This document shows, piece by piece, positions 35,501 through 43,407 of a stretch of DNA of 63,059 nt. Source of the stretch: Armatimonadota bacterium (lineage in GTDB: Bacteria > Armatimonadota > Fimbriimonadia > Fimbriimonadales > GBS-DC); NCBI GenBank assembly GCA_023511915.1, contig JAIMAN010000007.1, positions 1 to 63,059 of the forward strand. The letters are read 5' to 3'. Under the pieces are notes generated by a model. It saw nothing but the letters and a program-made list of their open reading frames with translations, did not search any database and was not told the origin of the DNA. Positions within the stretch are counted from its first letter, which is position 1. Each line of letters opens with the position of its first letter. Position numbers and translations under genes: made by a program.

Positions 35501-36073
35501 CAGCAGCCCCGCGTTCACCTGATGCTGTTCGGGCAGCCCGTGATCTTGCAACTCGATGTAGAAGTTCTCCCTGCCGAAGATGTCCAGATACTCTTCGGTG
35601 AGGCGGCGGGCGCGTTCGAAGTCGCCTTTGAGCAGCGCGTCGGGGATTTCGCCCGCCAGACACGACGAGGTGGCAATCAGCCCCGCGGCGTACTGGCGCA
35701 GAATCGCCTTATCCACGCGCGGCTTGTAGTAAAATCCCTCCAGATTCGCAATCGTGCTAAGGCGCAGCAGGTTGCGGTAGCCCGTCTCATCTTTTGCCAG
35801 CAGCAGGAGGTGGTAGCTGGTCTGGTCTTGCTTGGTTCTGTCGTTGATGGCGCGCGGCGCAAGATACACCTCGCAGCCGATGATGGGCTTGATGCCCGCG
35901 GCTTGGCAGGCGTTGTAGAAGTCGATTGCGCCGTACAGCACCCCGTGGTCGGAGATGGCGACGGCGGGCATGTTGTAGTCCGCCACGCGCTTGACCAGCT
36001 CTTTGATGCGCGTCGCCCCGTCTAATAAGCTAAACTCTGTGTGCAAATGTAGGTGTACGAAGCCAGCGTCCAT
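32570..36073 (-). CDS. dnaE: DNA polymerase III alpha subunit
   Basis: 1167-residue replicative polymerase. Order: PHP domain (HLHLHTEFSLLDGA, ISDHGVLYGAIDF), palm with catalytic Asp pair (PDIDMDFEDARRD), fingers and thumb, helix-hairpin-helix region, and C-terminal OB fold (LTIGGIITSVQTRVSKKTG) plus tail. Length is typical of DnaE1. GGAGGAAAC precedes the ATG. No neighbouring replication genes; the flanks are the amylase gene and a composite repeat. Confidence 0.98.
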   Translation of the reverse strand: MDAGFVHLHLHTEFSLLDGATRIKELVKRVADYNMPAVAISDHGVLYGAIDFYNACQAAGIKPIIGCEVYLAPRAINDRTKQDQTSYHLLLLAKDETGYRNLLRLSTIANLEGFYYKPRVDKAILRQYAAGLIATSSCLAGEIPDALLKGDFERARRLTEEYLDIFGRENFYIELQDHGLPEQHQVNAGLLELAAKYRLPLLATNDAHYLTREDAAIHDVLLCVQTGATVDDPKRLKFGTEEFYVKSPEEMATLFASHPEALANTLEVAQRCNLQLEFGRVQLPAPDLPDGKSAMEHLRDLCYDALPRLVPNPTETHRQRLEYELGVIETTGFAPYFLIVRDFAQFARRAGVYFGVRGSAAGSFVSYCIGITDIDPIEYDLTFERFLNPERIQMPDIDMDFEDARRDLVIKYVREKYGEDRVAQIITFGTLAAKAALRDVARALNISPALVDRLCKAIPTQPGMTLQKALAISEVKQEYERNPDARRLIDTARRLEGITRNASVHAAGVVISKDPLVEHVPLARSADGEPVTQYHMGALEQIGLLKMDFLGLTNLSALAQTVENIRRTRGIDIDLRNLPLDDAKTYEMLGRGETTGVFQLESAGMRRYIQQLRPQNVRELAAMVALYRPGPMDHIPTYINRKHGREPIEYPHPWLEPILQETYGVIVYQDQVLKVVQALAGFSLGKADILRRAMGKKKPDEMRRMRAEFVEGARAKGIDEDEANRLFDLIEPFAGYAFNKAHAVCYAHVAYQTAYLKANYPVEYMAALMAVFKDKTDKVTAFIDECQTMGIRVLPPDINRSHAGFTVEPLEESAGRTARGRRRAQAPAYDHAIRFGLGAIKGVGEAAVEAILRERETNGGFSDIFDFAARMQESGAINRATLEALIQAGAFESLHPNRAQLLNGLDTILSYAQSVARAKAAGQNSLFDGGGQDEVAIAKPALMLVDDLPTPQKLALERELLGVYLSDHPMRPYQRALTGKATSIAQAMEREGATLTIGGIITSVQTRVSKKTGARMAILQVEDLTGAIRVTVFANTYEQYRDAIQKDRVVLIRGKMQSSEYGNRNGEGNGALEFRAEAIELAPEPSAWDEEPRVSIRLARCRTDQIRLLRQIIERYTGEAVVRVQVPINGHVRVIESSLRVAPTPEVLQMLRSTLPNAQIEATPLEC

Positions 36074-36192
36074 GCGTTTCCTCCCAAGATGTTGGGGTAG
36101 GATTCGACAGTGGGCGGGGGGACTCCTGCCGTTTTAGTGCAGGCCATGCACTGTCGCGGCGGGTTGCGTCCGCGCAGGCGCGTGCGGTTGTT

Positions 36193-36319
36193 CTCTCCCG
36201 CAAACGGGCGAGGGGTGAGCTGCACGCTGACCTGTTTGGCGTGCGGAAGCGTCAGCTTCAGCGTGGGCGGAAGCTGCGCTTCCGCACGCCATAATCCCCT
36301 CGCACACTTTGTGGGAGAG
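36193..36319. repeat. Composite repeat: inverted flanks around a family A element
   Basis: A CTCTCCC...GCGAGGGG arm (36193-36215) and its inverted counterpart (36296-36319) flank a core with a 14-bp perfect stem (GGCGTGCGGAAGCG at 36238-36251, complement at 36277-36290) built from family A sequence. The flanks run into GGGGCTGGGGGTGAGGGC. The 560-bp gap between dnaE and the PEP-CTERM gene holds this element, two promoters and a long leader. Confidence 0.75.
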
Positions 36320-36398
36320 GGGCTGGGGGTGAGGGCAACAGAAATGTTAAATCCCCGCAAAATTCCCCCAAATTCCCCCCGAATCGCTCCGTCCCCCC

Positions 36399-36427
36399 TT
36401 GACATTCGCGCAAAAATGTGCTATACT
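36399..36427 (+). promoter_or_regulatory. Promoter P1 of the PEP-CTERM gene
   Basis: TTGACA (36399-36404), 17-nt spacer, TATACT (36422-36427). Confidence 0.8.
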
Positions 36428-36463
36428 ATACATGCCATCGGGGCAACCCCACAGGGGACCCCC

Positions 36464-36493
36464 TTGACAAACCCTACAAAAGTGGGGTATACT
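36464..36493 (+). promoter_or_regulatory. Promoter P2 of the PEP-CTERM gene
   Basis: TTGACA (36464-36469), 18-nt spacer, GGGGTATACT (box 36488-36493). Lies 65 bp behind P1. The leader from P2 is about 135 nt and contains hairpins at 36504-36520 (GGAGAGT/ACTCTCC) and about 36580-36606. Confidence 0.8.
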
Positions 36494-36633
36494 ATGGGTA
36501 CGATGGAGAGTACCACTCTCCCTCTGCCATGACACGAAGAGAATAAACGACTGTTTTCGTGCAGCGTAGTCGCTGCAACGCGAGTTCGGTTCGCCCCGAA
36601 CTTCGCAACCAACCTCAGAAAGGAGGATGTGTG

Positions 36634-37437
36634 ATGAAACGACTGATTGCTCTGAGCGCGATTGCAGCGCTGACACTGACCGCGAGTTTCGCCCAAAGCC
36701 AGTTTCGGACAGGCGTCGCCCGTGATCTGAACGGACCTATCATCTGGGGAGACGGCAGTGGCGCAACGGTTGAAGATGGCTTCGGTCCAGGTGACAACTT
36801 CTACCTTGTGTTTGGCGCGAAGTTCAATCCTGGCTACGGCGGCAGCACTGCCTGGGCTATCCTCAACATGTTTTTTGACTTGACCCGTCAAGACCCAGGT
36901 GCACCCACGGGTCAGGACTACTCTAGCGCGTTCTCAGGTCCTAACATCAACCAGAACTGGACGAGTGATTTTATTAATCTCTCGGACCAGGAGAGCTGGA
37001 TTCGTCAAGTTGCTGGCGGTATCCGCCGTATTCGTGCGAACAGCGTGACGCCATTCGCCGACCCAACATCTACTCAGCCACTGGTCACCAACTATGGCGC
37101 AGCCGCTAAAGTTCTGGTTCCGGGTGGTACTTCATATAATGAGTGGATGAATGTTATGTATGTTCAGCTGACCGTCAACGCGAACGCTCCGCAAGGTCTC
37201 TATGAGTTCTCCACGAACCGATTGGCTGGCTTCAACATTCTCAATCAAGGCAGCCTGATTGGTTCGGAGGGCGTTACTGTGCGCACGAACTTCGGAACCA
37301 ACGCTCCGGGAGCAGCTCAGAGCGACTACGGTAGCTGGAGTTCTGTGACCATCCTTGTCCCCGAGCCTGCGAGCATGATTGCGCTGGGTTCGGGTCTGGT
37401 GGGTCTGCTGGCGCTGCGCCGCCGCCGCTCGAACTAA
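36634..37437 (+). CDS. PEP-CTERM sorting domain protein
   Basis: 267 residues. Signal peptide (RLIALSAIAALTLTASFAQ), a beta-rich, Asn/Gly/Thr-rich secreted body, and a C-terminal PEP-CTERM tripartite signal: VPEPAS, a hydrophobic stretch, then LRRRRSN. Such proteins are exported and processed by exosortase, often linked to exopolysaccharide or biofilm; no exosortase gene is in the window. AAAGGAGG lies 7 nt before the ATG. Codon use looks less GC-biased than neighbours, common for highly expressed surface proteins. Tandem promoters and a terminator make it a monocistron. Confidence 0.9.
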   Translation: MKRLIALSAIAALTLTASFAQSQFRTGVARDLNGPIIWGDGSGATVEDGFGPGDNFYLVFGAKFNPGYGGSTAWAILNMFFDLTRQDPGAPTGQDYSSAFSGPNINQNWTSDFINLSDQESWIRQVAGGIRRIRANSVTPFADPTSTQPLVTNYGAAAKVLVPGGTSYNEWMNVMYVQLTVNANAPQGLYEFSTNRLAGFNILNQGSLIGSEGVTVRTNFGTNAPGAAQSDYGSWSSVTILVPEPASMIALGSGLVGLLALRRRRSN

Positions 37438-37457
37438 AACCTGCAGTCTGTGGCTGG

Positions 37458-37475
37458 GGTGTGGAGTTCCACACC
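37458..37475. repeat. Perfect hairpin in PEP-CTERM 3' UTR
   Basis: GGTGTGGA-GT-TCCACACC, an 8-bp stem with a 2-nt loop, 20 nt past the stop codon. May protect the mRNA 3' end. Confidence 0.5.
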
Positions 37476-37500
37476 TCCCACTTCCGTGAAGTATGCAATG

Positions 37501-37535
37501 TGCGCCTCGATTCTTCGGGGCGCATTTTGCGTTTT
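37501..37535 (+). terminator. Terminator of the PEP-CTERM gene
   Basis: TGCGCCTCG (37501-37509) pairs with CGGGGCGCA (37516-37524), one G-T pair, 6-nt loop, followed by TTTTGCGTTTT. Confidence 0.8.
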
Positions 37536-37559
37536 GCGTGCCCCCCAACCTTAGGCTAT

Positions 37560-37613
37560 GGAGTGCGGAAGCGGAGCTTCCGCCTGATGCTGCAGCTGAC
37601 GCTTCAGCACTCC
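37560..37613. repeat. Family A double-hairpin repeat, copy A4
   Basis: Outer stem GGAGTGC/GCACTCC; inner hairpins GGAAGC-gga-GCTTCC and a second arm built from GCTGCAGC...GCTTCAGC. Part of a three-copy array filling the 37538-37818 gap between two convergent genes. Confidence 0.8.
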
Positions 37614-37666
37614 AAAGGGGGGACTCGTGCAGCTTCCGCCCAGGCTGAGCGAACACAACGGCTTAT

Positions 37667-37719
37667 GGAGTGCGGAAGCGGAGCTTCCGCCTATGCTGCA
37701 GCTGACGCTTCAGCATTCC
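37667..37719. repeat. Family A double-hairpin repeat, copy A5
   Basis: Like A4 but with one base change in the outer stem (GCATTCC) and a 1-nt deletion in the joint. Preceded and followed by the direct repeat GGGGACTCGTGCAGCTTCC. Confidence 0.8.
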
Positions 37720-37734
37720 AAAGAGGGGACTCGT

Positions 37735-37775
37735 GCAGCTTCCGCCTGATGCTGCAGCTGACGCTTCAGCACTCC
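37735..37775. repeat. Family A repeat, truncated copy A6
   Basis: Retains the tail AGCTTCCGCCTGATGC and the second hairpin with GCACTCC, but lacks the first arm. Arises by tandem duplication with the GGGGACTCGTGCAGCTTCC junction (also at about 37619-37638). Confidence 0.7.
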
Positions 37776-37818
37776 AAAGGGGGGCATGGGGCGCAGACGC
37801 TGCGCCCCGACTTGGTTC

Positions 37819-39342
37819 TTACGCCGCGCGGGTGGTGGCGTGCGTCTCGCGTCGCTGGAACGCGCTCAGCGCTTGGTTGAGCCGCTCGGCGATTTGGTAC
37901 AGCTCGTTCGCCCAGCGGGCGACCTCCTGCGCTTGGGCGGCAAGCTGCTGGCTGGACGCGCTGACCTCCTGCGCAGCGGCGCTGGTCTGCTCGCCCGAGC
38001 TGGCGACCTCGTCCATCGCGACGCGCACCTGCTCGGCACTTTGCGCCATCTGGTGCGCCACGCTGCGGTACTGCTCGACAATCGCGCTCACCTCGCGCAC
38101 GGCGACAACCAGCTCCTGCTCGAACTGCTGCGTGGACTGCTCCATCGCGCCGACGGTTTCGCCGACTACCTGTCGGATTTGGTTCACAAGTTGCCCGACA
38201 TCTTTGGCGGACTGCGCGGAGCGTTCGGCGAGTTGTTGCACCTCTTTGGCGACGACGGCGAAGCCGCGTCCCGCCTCGCCCGCGCGCGCGGCTTCAATCG
38301 CGGCGTTGAGCGCGAGCAGGTGCGTCTGGAAGGCGATTTGGTTGACCACCTCGATCATCTCGCCGATGCGTTGCGAATGCTCGCCCATCGCGCGCACCTT
38401 GTCGGCAGTCGCGCGGATTTTGCCGCCCACCTGATCGATGACCAGCGTCGCGCGTTGCACGGCTTGCGCCTGCTCTTCGACCCCGCGCGAGACGGTCTGC
38501 ACGCCCTCGTTGAGCGTGCGCGTCGATTCGGCGGCGTGGTGAATCTGCGTCGCTTGGTGCGTCGTCGCGCGCGCCACCTGCTCGATCGCCGAGGCAATCT
38601 GGTTGACCGCCAGCTGCGTCTGGTCGGTCGTCTCCTTGAGATTCGAGGACGCCCCCAGAATCTCGTCGCTGGCGTTGATTGAGGAGTTAATCGCGTCGGC
38701 GAACAGGCGGCGCACATCGCCCAGATACTCCGTGAGGTCTTGGCTCAGCGATTGTACCCGTATCGTGCTGGTGTCTAATCCGAAATCACTCAACAGCATC
38801 ACGATAAACGAGTCCACCACCGCCTGAATGTCGTAGTAGAACACCCGCAGCACGGCTTGGAACAGTTCGTGTCCCTCATCGGCTGGGATCTCTTCGGTCT
38901 CGCGGATGTATCGCGCGAGTAAGTCCGTGTGCAGTCCGTAGCTGCCGAGGTACCACTTCATCGGCAGGTCGATGACATTATGCACATAGCCGATGCGCAG
39001 CCGTTTAGCGAAAAAGTCCATTCCGAAGTCGCCGCCGCGCTGCGCCTCGCGGAAGATGTCCAGCAGATATCCCACCTGCGCCTGTTCCAGCCCTGCCCGC
39101 AACTGGGCAAGGGAAATGCCTTTTTTGTGCGCGTAGCGCTCGAAAAAGGCGCGCGTCTCAGGGAAGTCGAACTGGAAGTCGTAGAACTCGCGGGCGTAAG
39201 TGGGGGCGATTTGCTCTGCCCAGCTGGCGTACTTGCGCAGCAGCTCCGCCTCGTGTTGGCTCAGGCGCAGGAACTGCTTGCGCTGTCTTAGGTTCTGCTC
39301 GTTGATATGCAACTGCTCCGCCAAGTTCGCATGAATATGCAT
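37819..39342 (-). CDS. Globin-coupled methyl-accepting chemotaxis protein (HemAT type)
   Basis: 507 residues, soluble (no TM helix). N-terminal sensor globin (about 15-185) with proximal heme His121 in [20 protein letters not shown], closely like HemAT. A linker helix then leads into the MCP signalling domain, whose tip motif includes [20 protein letters not shown]. Predicted role: oxygen (or NO/CO) sensing passed to CheA/CheW. No che genes are nearby. GGAGG precedes the ATG at about 10 nt. Its 3' end faces the family A repeat array. Confidence 0.93.
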   Translation of the reverse strand: MHIHANLAEQLHINEQNLRQRKQFLRLSQHEAELLRKYASWAEQIAPTYAREFYDFQFDFPETRAFFERYAHKKGISLAQLRAGLEQAQVGYLLDIFREAQRGGDFGMDFFAKRLRIGYVHNVIDLPMKWYLGSYGLHTDLLARYIRETEEIPADEGHELFQAVLRVFYYDIQAVVDSFIVMLLSDFGLDTSTIRVQSLSQDLTEYLGDVRRLFADAINSSINASDEILGASSNLKETTDQTQLAVNQIASAIEQVARATTHQATQIHHAAESTRTLNEGVQTVSRGVEEQAQAVQRATLVIDQVGGKIRATADKVRAMGEHSQRIGEMIEVVNQIAFQTHLLALNAAIEAARAGEAGRGFAVVAKEVQQLAERSAQSAKDVGQLVNQIRQVVGETVGAMEQSTQQFEQELVVAVREVSAIVEQYRSVAHQMAQSAEQVRVAMDEVASSGEQTSAAAQEVSASSQQLAAQAQEVARWANELYQIAERLNQALSAFQRRETHATTRAA

Positions 39343-39433
39343 CGCCTTCTGCCTCCTGCTTGGATTATTGGCATGAGCGTGTAGTTTTTAAAGGGGGCAG
39401 GAGTTTTGCCGCGCGGGGCGTATTCCAGTCGCT

Positions 39434-40375
39434 ATGGAGTTGCTCCGACCGAAGGCGATTGAACCTGGAATGACGCTGGGGGTGGTCTCGCCCTCCAGCG
39501 CGATTGAGGCAGACGATCTGGAGAAAGGGCTGGCGCCGTTTTACCAGCGAGGCTACAAGCTTGTGCTGGGCGAGCACGCGCTGGCGCGGCGCGGCTACTT
39601 GGCAGGCACAGACGAGCAGCGCGCCCGTGACCTGATGGCGATGTTCGCCCGCGACGATGTGGACGCCGTGCTGTGTTCGCGTGGGGGCTACGGCGCGGCG
39701 CGGCTCATTCGCTACTTAGACCCCGCGGTGTTCCGCAACCACCCGAAGCTGCTGATTGGCTACAGCGACATCACCGTGCTGCACCTGTGGCTGCTGCGTC
39801 AGGTGGGGCTGGTCGGGCTGTACGCGCCGATGCCCATCACGATGACGCGCCCCATTCCCGACCACGCGATGGAGGTGTTCTGGCGCGCGCTGGAGGTTCC
39901 CGAACCGCTGGGCGAGCTGCCCACTTGGGACGCGCCCTACCGCACGATTGTGCCCGGCAAAGCGCAGGGGCGCATCACGGGCGGCTGCCTATGCCTGATG
40001 GCGGACTCCATCGGCACGCCCTACGAGATCGACACGCGCGACGCGATTGTGATTATCGAGGATGTCGACGAGCCGCCCTACCGCCTCGACGCGATGCTGA
40101 ACCACCTTGCGCTGGCGGGCAAGTGGGCGGCATGTCGCGGAATCGCCTTCAGCGAGGACACCCGCTGGGAACAGCATGTCAAGGAGGGCGAGCAGACGCT
40201 CACGCCCGACGAGATACTGGACGACTACTTCGGCGGGCTGCCGCAGCCGTCGATGGCGGGCTTCCCGTTCGGGCACATCAAAGACCCGCTCACGCTGCCC
40301 TACGGCGTGCTGGCGGAACTGGACAGCGAGCGCGGCACGCTCACGATTCTGGAGTCGGCGACGGTGCGACGCTAA
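39434..40375 (+). CDS. LD-carboxypeptidase (peptidase S66)
   Basis: 313 residues, MccF/LdcA family, removing the terminal D-Ala from murein tetrapeptides in recycling or cleaving related amide bonds. N-terminal LGVVSPSSAIEADDLEKG, the RGGYGAARL strand, nucleophile Ser in IGYSDIT, and late GFPFGHIKDPLTLPYG carrying the His of the triad. No signal peptide, so cytoplasmic as for LdcA. Stands alone. Confidence 0.93.
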   Translation: MELLRPKAIEPGMTLGVVSPSSAIEADDLEKGLAPFYQRGYKLVLGEHALARRGYLAGTDEQRARDLMAMFARDDVDAVLCSRGGYGAARLIRYLDPAVFRNHPKLLIGYSDITVLHLWLLRQVGLVGLYAPMPITMTRPIPDHAMEVFWRALEVPEPLGELPTWDAPYRTIVPGKAQGRITGGCLCLMADSIGTPYEIDTRDAIVIIEDVDEPPYRLDAMLNHLALAGKWAACRGIAFSEDTRWEQHVKEGEQTLTPDEILDDYFGGLPQPSMAGFPFGHIKDPLTLPYGVLAELDSERGTLTILESATVRR

Positions 40376-40412
40376 GTAAAGCGCAACGCCCACCCTGCCG
40401 ATAATTGACCCC

Positions 40413-41270
40413 GTGCAACTTGGAATGCTCATCGGGGCAGCGGGGTGTCTAATCGGCTTGGCGGTCGGCGGCGCGCTGGCGCGAATCGCCACGCCGTATC
40501 ACACCCAGCGCGCCGAGACGCTCGACGCGCTGACCGTCTACGACAAAAAGGCGCTGGCGTCGGTGATGGGCGAGTTTCGCGGCAGCGTCGCCAGCTATCT
40601 GTGGGCGAAGACCGACGAGTACACGCATGGGGGCGTGCGCCTGCGCCCGATGACTGAACGCGAGAAGCAGCACGGCGCCGCGCACGCCGCCAGCAGCGCG
40701 GACGGACTGCACGACCACAAAGACGAAACGGGCGTCATCCCCGAACCCGAACGCGACCCGCGCTGGCTCTGGGGCGATGTCGAGCGCAGTATGAAGCCCT
40801 ACTTCGATGTGCGCCATCATGTTCACCGCCCCGTGCGCGAGGTGCTGCCACTGTACCGCTTCATGACTTGGATTGACCCGACCTTCGTGCCTGGCTACCT
40901 CGTGGGCGCGCAGATGATCCTGTTCGACAATCCGAAAAACCTGCCGCAGGCGTTAGCGTTTCTGGAAGAGGGCGCACGCAACAACCCCAAAAGCATCGCC
41001 ATCTTTACCGAACTGGGGCGCTACCACCTGCTCTACACCGAGCGGTACGACCTGAGCGAGCGGTATCTGCTGCGGGCAGTGGAAAACGGCGCGGTCTGGA
41101 CGCCGAGCAACCCGTTCGAGCGGGAGGGGCTGCTGCACGCCTACCGCTGGCTCGCACTACGCGCCTACAAGTTGGGCGAGTTGGGCAGGATGCGCACTTG
41201 GGCGTGGCGCGGGCTGCGACGCTTCCCCGATGATGGCGCGCTGCAGATGCTGATGGAGAAGCGGGAGTAG
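40413..41270 (+). CDS. Membrane-anchored TPR-like protein of unknown function
   Basis: 285 residues. N-terminal TM segment (LIGAAGCLIGLAVGGAL), then a His-rich stretch (GAAHAASSADGLHDHKD), then helical repeats reminiscent of TPRs (QALAFLEEGARNNPKSIAIF, ELGRYHLLYTERYDLSERYL). No catalytic motif seen. The GTG start lies 7 nt after GATAAT, fitting a leaderless mRNA; ATG 40425 is an alternative. Converges with pyrC. Confidence 0.65.
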   Translation: MQLGMLIGAAGCLIGLAVGGALARIATPYHTQRAETLDALTVYDKKALASVMGEFRGSVASYLWAKTDEYTHGGVRLRPMTEREKQHGAAHAASSADGLHDHKDETGVIPEPERDPRWLWGDVERSMKPYFDVRHHVHRPVREVLPLYRFMTWIDPTFVPGYLVGAQMILFDNPKNLPQALAFLEEGARNNPKSIAIFTELGRYHLLYTERYDLSERYLLRAVENGAVWTPSNPFEREGLLHAYRWLALRAYKLGELGRMRTWAWRGLRRFPDDGALQMLMEKRE

Positions 41271-41275
41271 GGAGA

Positions 41276-42562
41276 TTAGTCCGCGCGGTACACCAACGCG
41301 CCGCCGACGAAGGTATAGCGCGCCTTGCCCGTCAGTTCCCAGCCGTTGAACGGCGTGTTGCGACTGCGGGAGCGGAACTGGGCTGCCTCCACCCGCCAGC
41401 GCAGGTCGGGGTCGATGACTACCACATCGGCAGGCGCGCCCACCTGTAGCGCGCCCGTAGGCAGCCCCATCAGTCGCGCAGGCGCGGTACTCATCAGGTT
41501 CACGAGTTGCAGCGGCTCCAGCGGCTGGGGCAACTGGCGGTTCCAGTGCAGCATGCACCCCAGCGCGGTCTCCAGCCCCACAATCCCGAACGGCGCGCTG
41601 GGGAACGGCTGCGCTTTCTCGAAGGGCGCGTGCGGGGCGTGGTCGGTCGCGATGCAGTCGATGACGCCCTCCAGCACGCCGTGTGTGAGCGCGTTGCGGT
41701 CAGCGTCCGTGCGCAGAGGCGGGTTCATCTTGGCGTTTGTATCGAAGCCCGCGCACGCCTCGTCGGTCAGCAGCAGGTGGTGTGGGGCGACTTCGGTTGT
41801 CAGGCGCACGCCCAGCGACCTGAAAAAGCGCACCAGCGCGACGCCGACTGCCGTCGAGAGATGCTGCACATGCAGGTGGCAGCCCGTTTCGCGCGCCAGC
41901 AGCGCGTTGCGGGCAATTTGCACCGTCTCGGCGGAGGCGGGCGCGCCCTTCAGCCCCAGCCGCGCGTTGATTGCCCCCGCGTGCATGCTCGCGCCGTCGC
42001 TGAGCGACTTGTCCTCGCAGTGCGTCACCACAGGCAGCCCGTAGGCGGCGCAGCCGAGCATTGCGCGGCGCATCACCTCCGCCGACTGCACGGGGAAGGC
42101 ATCGTCGGAGCAGGCGACCGCGCCTGCCTGCTTGAGCGCGTGATAGTCGCACGGAACCTCGCCCCGCATGCCCTGCGTGAGCGCGGCGACCACATAAACC
42201 CTGCAGGGCGACTCGCGTTCGGCGCGGGCGTAAATCTCGCGCACGAGCGTTGGGCTGTCCAGCGGCGGCTCGGTGTTCGGCATGCAGCAGACGCTGGTGA
42301 ACCCGCCCGCGACCGCCGCCGCGCCACCCGTCTGCAGTGTCTCCTTGTGGCTCTGCCCCAAGTCGCGCAGATGCACGTGGATGTCCACCAAGCCTGGCGC
42401 GACCCAGCAGCCCGTGCAGTCAATCACCGTCTCGCCCGCGTCGTGCGCGAGCGCGTCGCCCAGTTCGGCGATGCGCCCCTCGCGTAGGCGCAGGTCGCCC
42501 CGCCTATCCAGCGATTGCGACGGGTCGAGCAACCGTCCATTCCTCAACAGGTAGCGATTCAT
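41276..42562 (-). CDS. pyrC: Dihydroorotase
   Basis: 428-residue amidohydrolase closing carbamoyl-aspartate to dihydroorotate in pyrimidine synthesis. Zinc ligands are in GLVDIHVHLRDLGQ, and further motifs are PVVTHCEDKSL and CIATDHAPHAPFEK. N-terminal CMPNTEPPLDSP confirms the type I-like class. ATG at 42562 overlaps the folP stop (ATGA). Last gene of the TPR-folP-pyrC operon. Confidence 0.95.
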   Translation of the reverse strand: MNRYLLRNGRLLDPSQSLDRRGDLRLREGRIAELGDALAHDAGETVIDCTGCWVAPGLVDIHVHLRDLGQSHKETLQTGGAAAVAGGFTSVCCMPNTEPPLDSPTLVREIYARAERESPCRVYVVAALTQGMRGEVPCDYHALKQAGAVACSDDAFPVQSAEVMRRAMLGCAAYGLPVVTHCEDKSLSDGASMHAGAINARLGLKGAPASAETVQIARNALLARETGCHLHVQHLSTAVGVALVRFFRSLGVRLTTEVAPHHLLLTDEACAGFDTNAKMNPPLRTDADRNALTHGVLEGVIDCIATDHAPHAPFEKAQPFPSAPFGIVGLETALGCMLHWNRQLPQPLEPLQLVNLMSTAPARLMGLPTGALQVGAPADVVVIDPDLRWRVEAAQFRSRSRNTPFNGWELTGKARYTFVGGALVYRAD

Positions 42563-43407
42563 AGTCGGCAAAGCGCGTCGGCAACCCGAACGACGCGCAC
42601 AGCAGCCTGCACATCATGCACGCGCACGATGTCCGCGCCCCACGCGACGGCGAGCGCGAGCGTCGCCAGCGTGCCCTCCAGACGCTCTTCGGGCGGCAGC
42701 CCGCCCAGCAGATGCCCGATAAACGACTTGCGCGAAGTGCCAATCAAGATGGGGTAGCCCAGCGACTTGAGCGTCGGCAGATGGCGCAGGAGCTGCAGGT
42801 TGTGTTCCACTGTCTTGCCGAAGCCGATGCCAGGGTCTATCCAGATGTTCTCGCGCGGGATGCCCGCTTGCTCGGCGCGTTGGGCGTGGGCGTGGAGCGT
42901 CTCGCGCACTTCGGCGACCACATCGGCGTAGTGGGGGTTCTGTTGCATCGTGCGGGGCGTGCCTTGAATGTGCATCAGCACGACCAGCGCGCCCGCCTGC
43001 GCCGCCACCTCCGCCATGCGCGGGTCATAGGTCATGCCGCTGATGTCGTTGACGATGCACGCGCCCGCATGCAGGGCAACTTCGGCGACACGGCTCTTGG
43101 TCGTGTCGATGGAGATTGTCGCCTGCGGATAGCGCGCGGCGATAGCCTCAATCAGGGGGACGGTGCGGCGCAGCTCCTCGTCTTCGGATACGGGTTCCGC
43201 GCCAGGGCGCGTCGATTCGCCGCCGATGTCGAGGATGTCCGCGCCTTCGGCAAGCATCTGTTCGGCGCGTGCGAGGGCGCGCTCGAACGCCGCGTACCTG
43301 CCGCCGTCGTAGAAGCTGTCGGGCGTGGTGTTCAGCACGCCCATCACCAGCGTGCGCGTGCCGAGCGCGTGGCGTATCGGCAGCAGTCGCTCAGCTATAG
43401 CCTGCAT
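42559..43407 (-). CDS. folP: Dihydropteroate synthase
   Basis: 282 residues; condenses pABA with the pterin diphosphate in folate synthesis, the sulfonamide target. Motifs: MGVLNTTPDSFYDGG, DILDIGGESTRPGAEPV, ISIDTTKSRVAEVAL, IVNDISGM, and GTSRKSFIG. The start overlaps the upstream TPR gene by 17 nt and the stop overlaps pyrC by 4 nt, so all three are translated as a unit. Confidence 0.96.
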   Translation of the reverse strand: MQAIAERLLPIRHALGTRTLVMGVLNTTPDSFYDGGRYAAFERALARAEQMLAEGADILDIGGESTRPGAEPVSEDEELRRTVPLIEAIAARYPQATISIDTTKSRVAEVALHAGACIVNDISGMTYDPRMAEVAAQAGALVVLMHIQGTPRTMQQNPHYADVVAEVRETLHAHAQRAEQAGIPRENIWIDPGIGFGKTVEHNLQLLRHLPTLKSLGYPILIGTSRKSFIGHLLGGLPPEERLEGTLATLALAVAWGADIVRVHDVQAAVRVVRVADALCRL

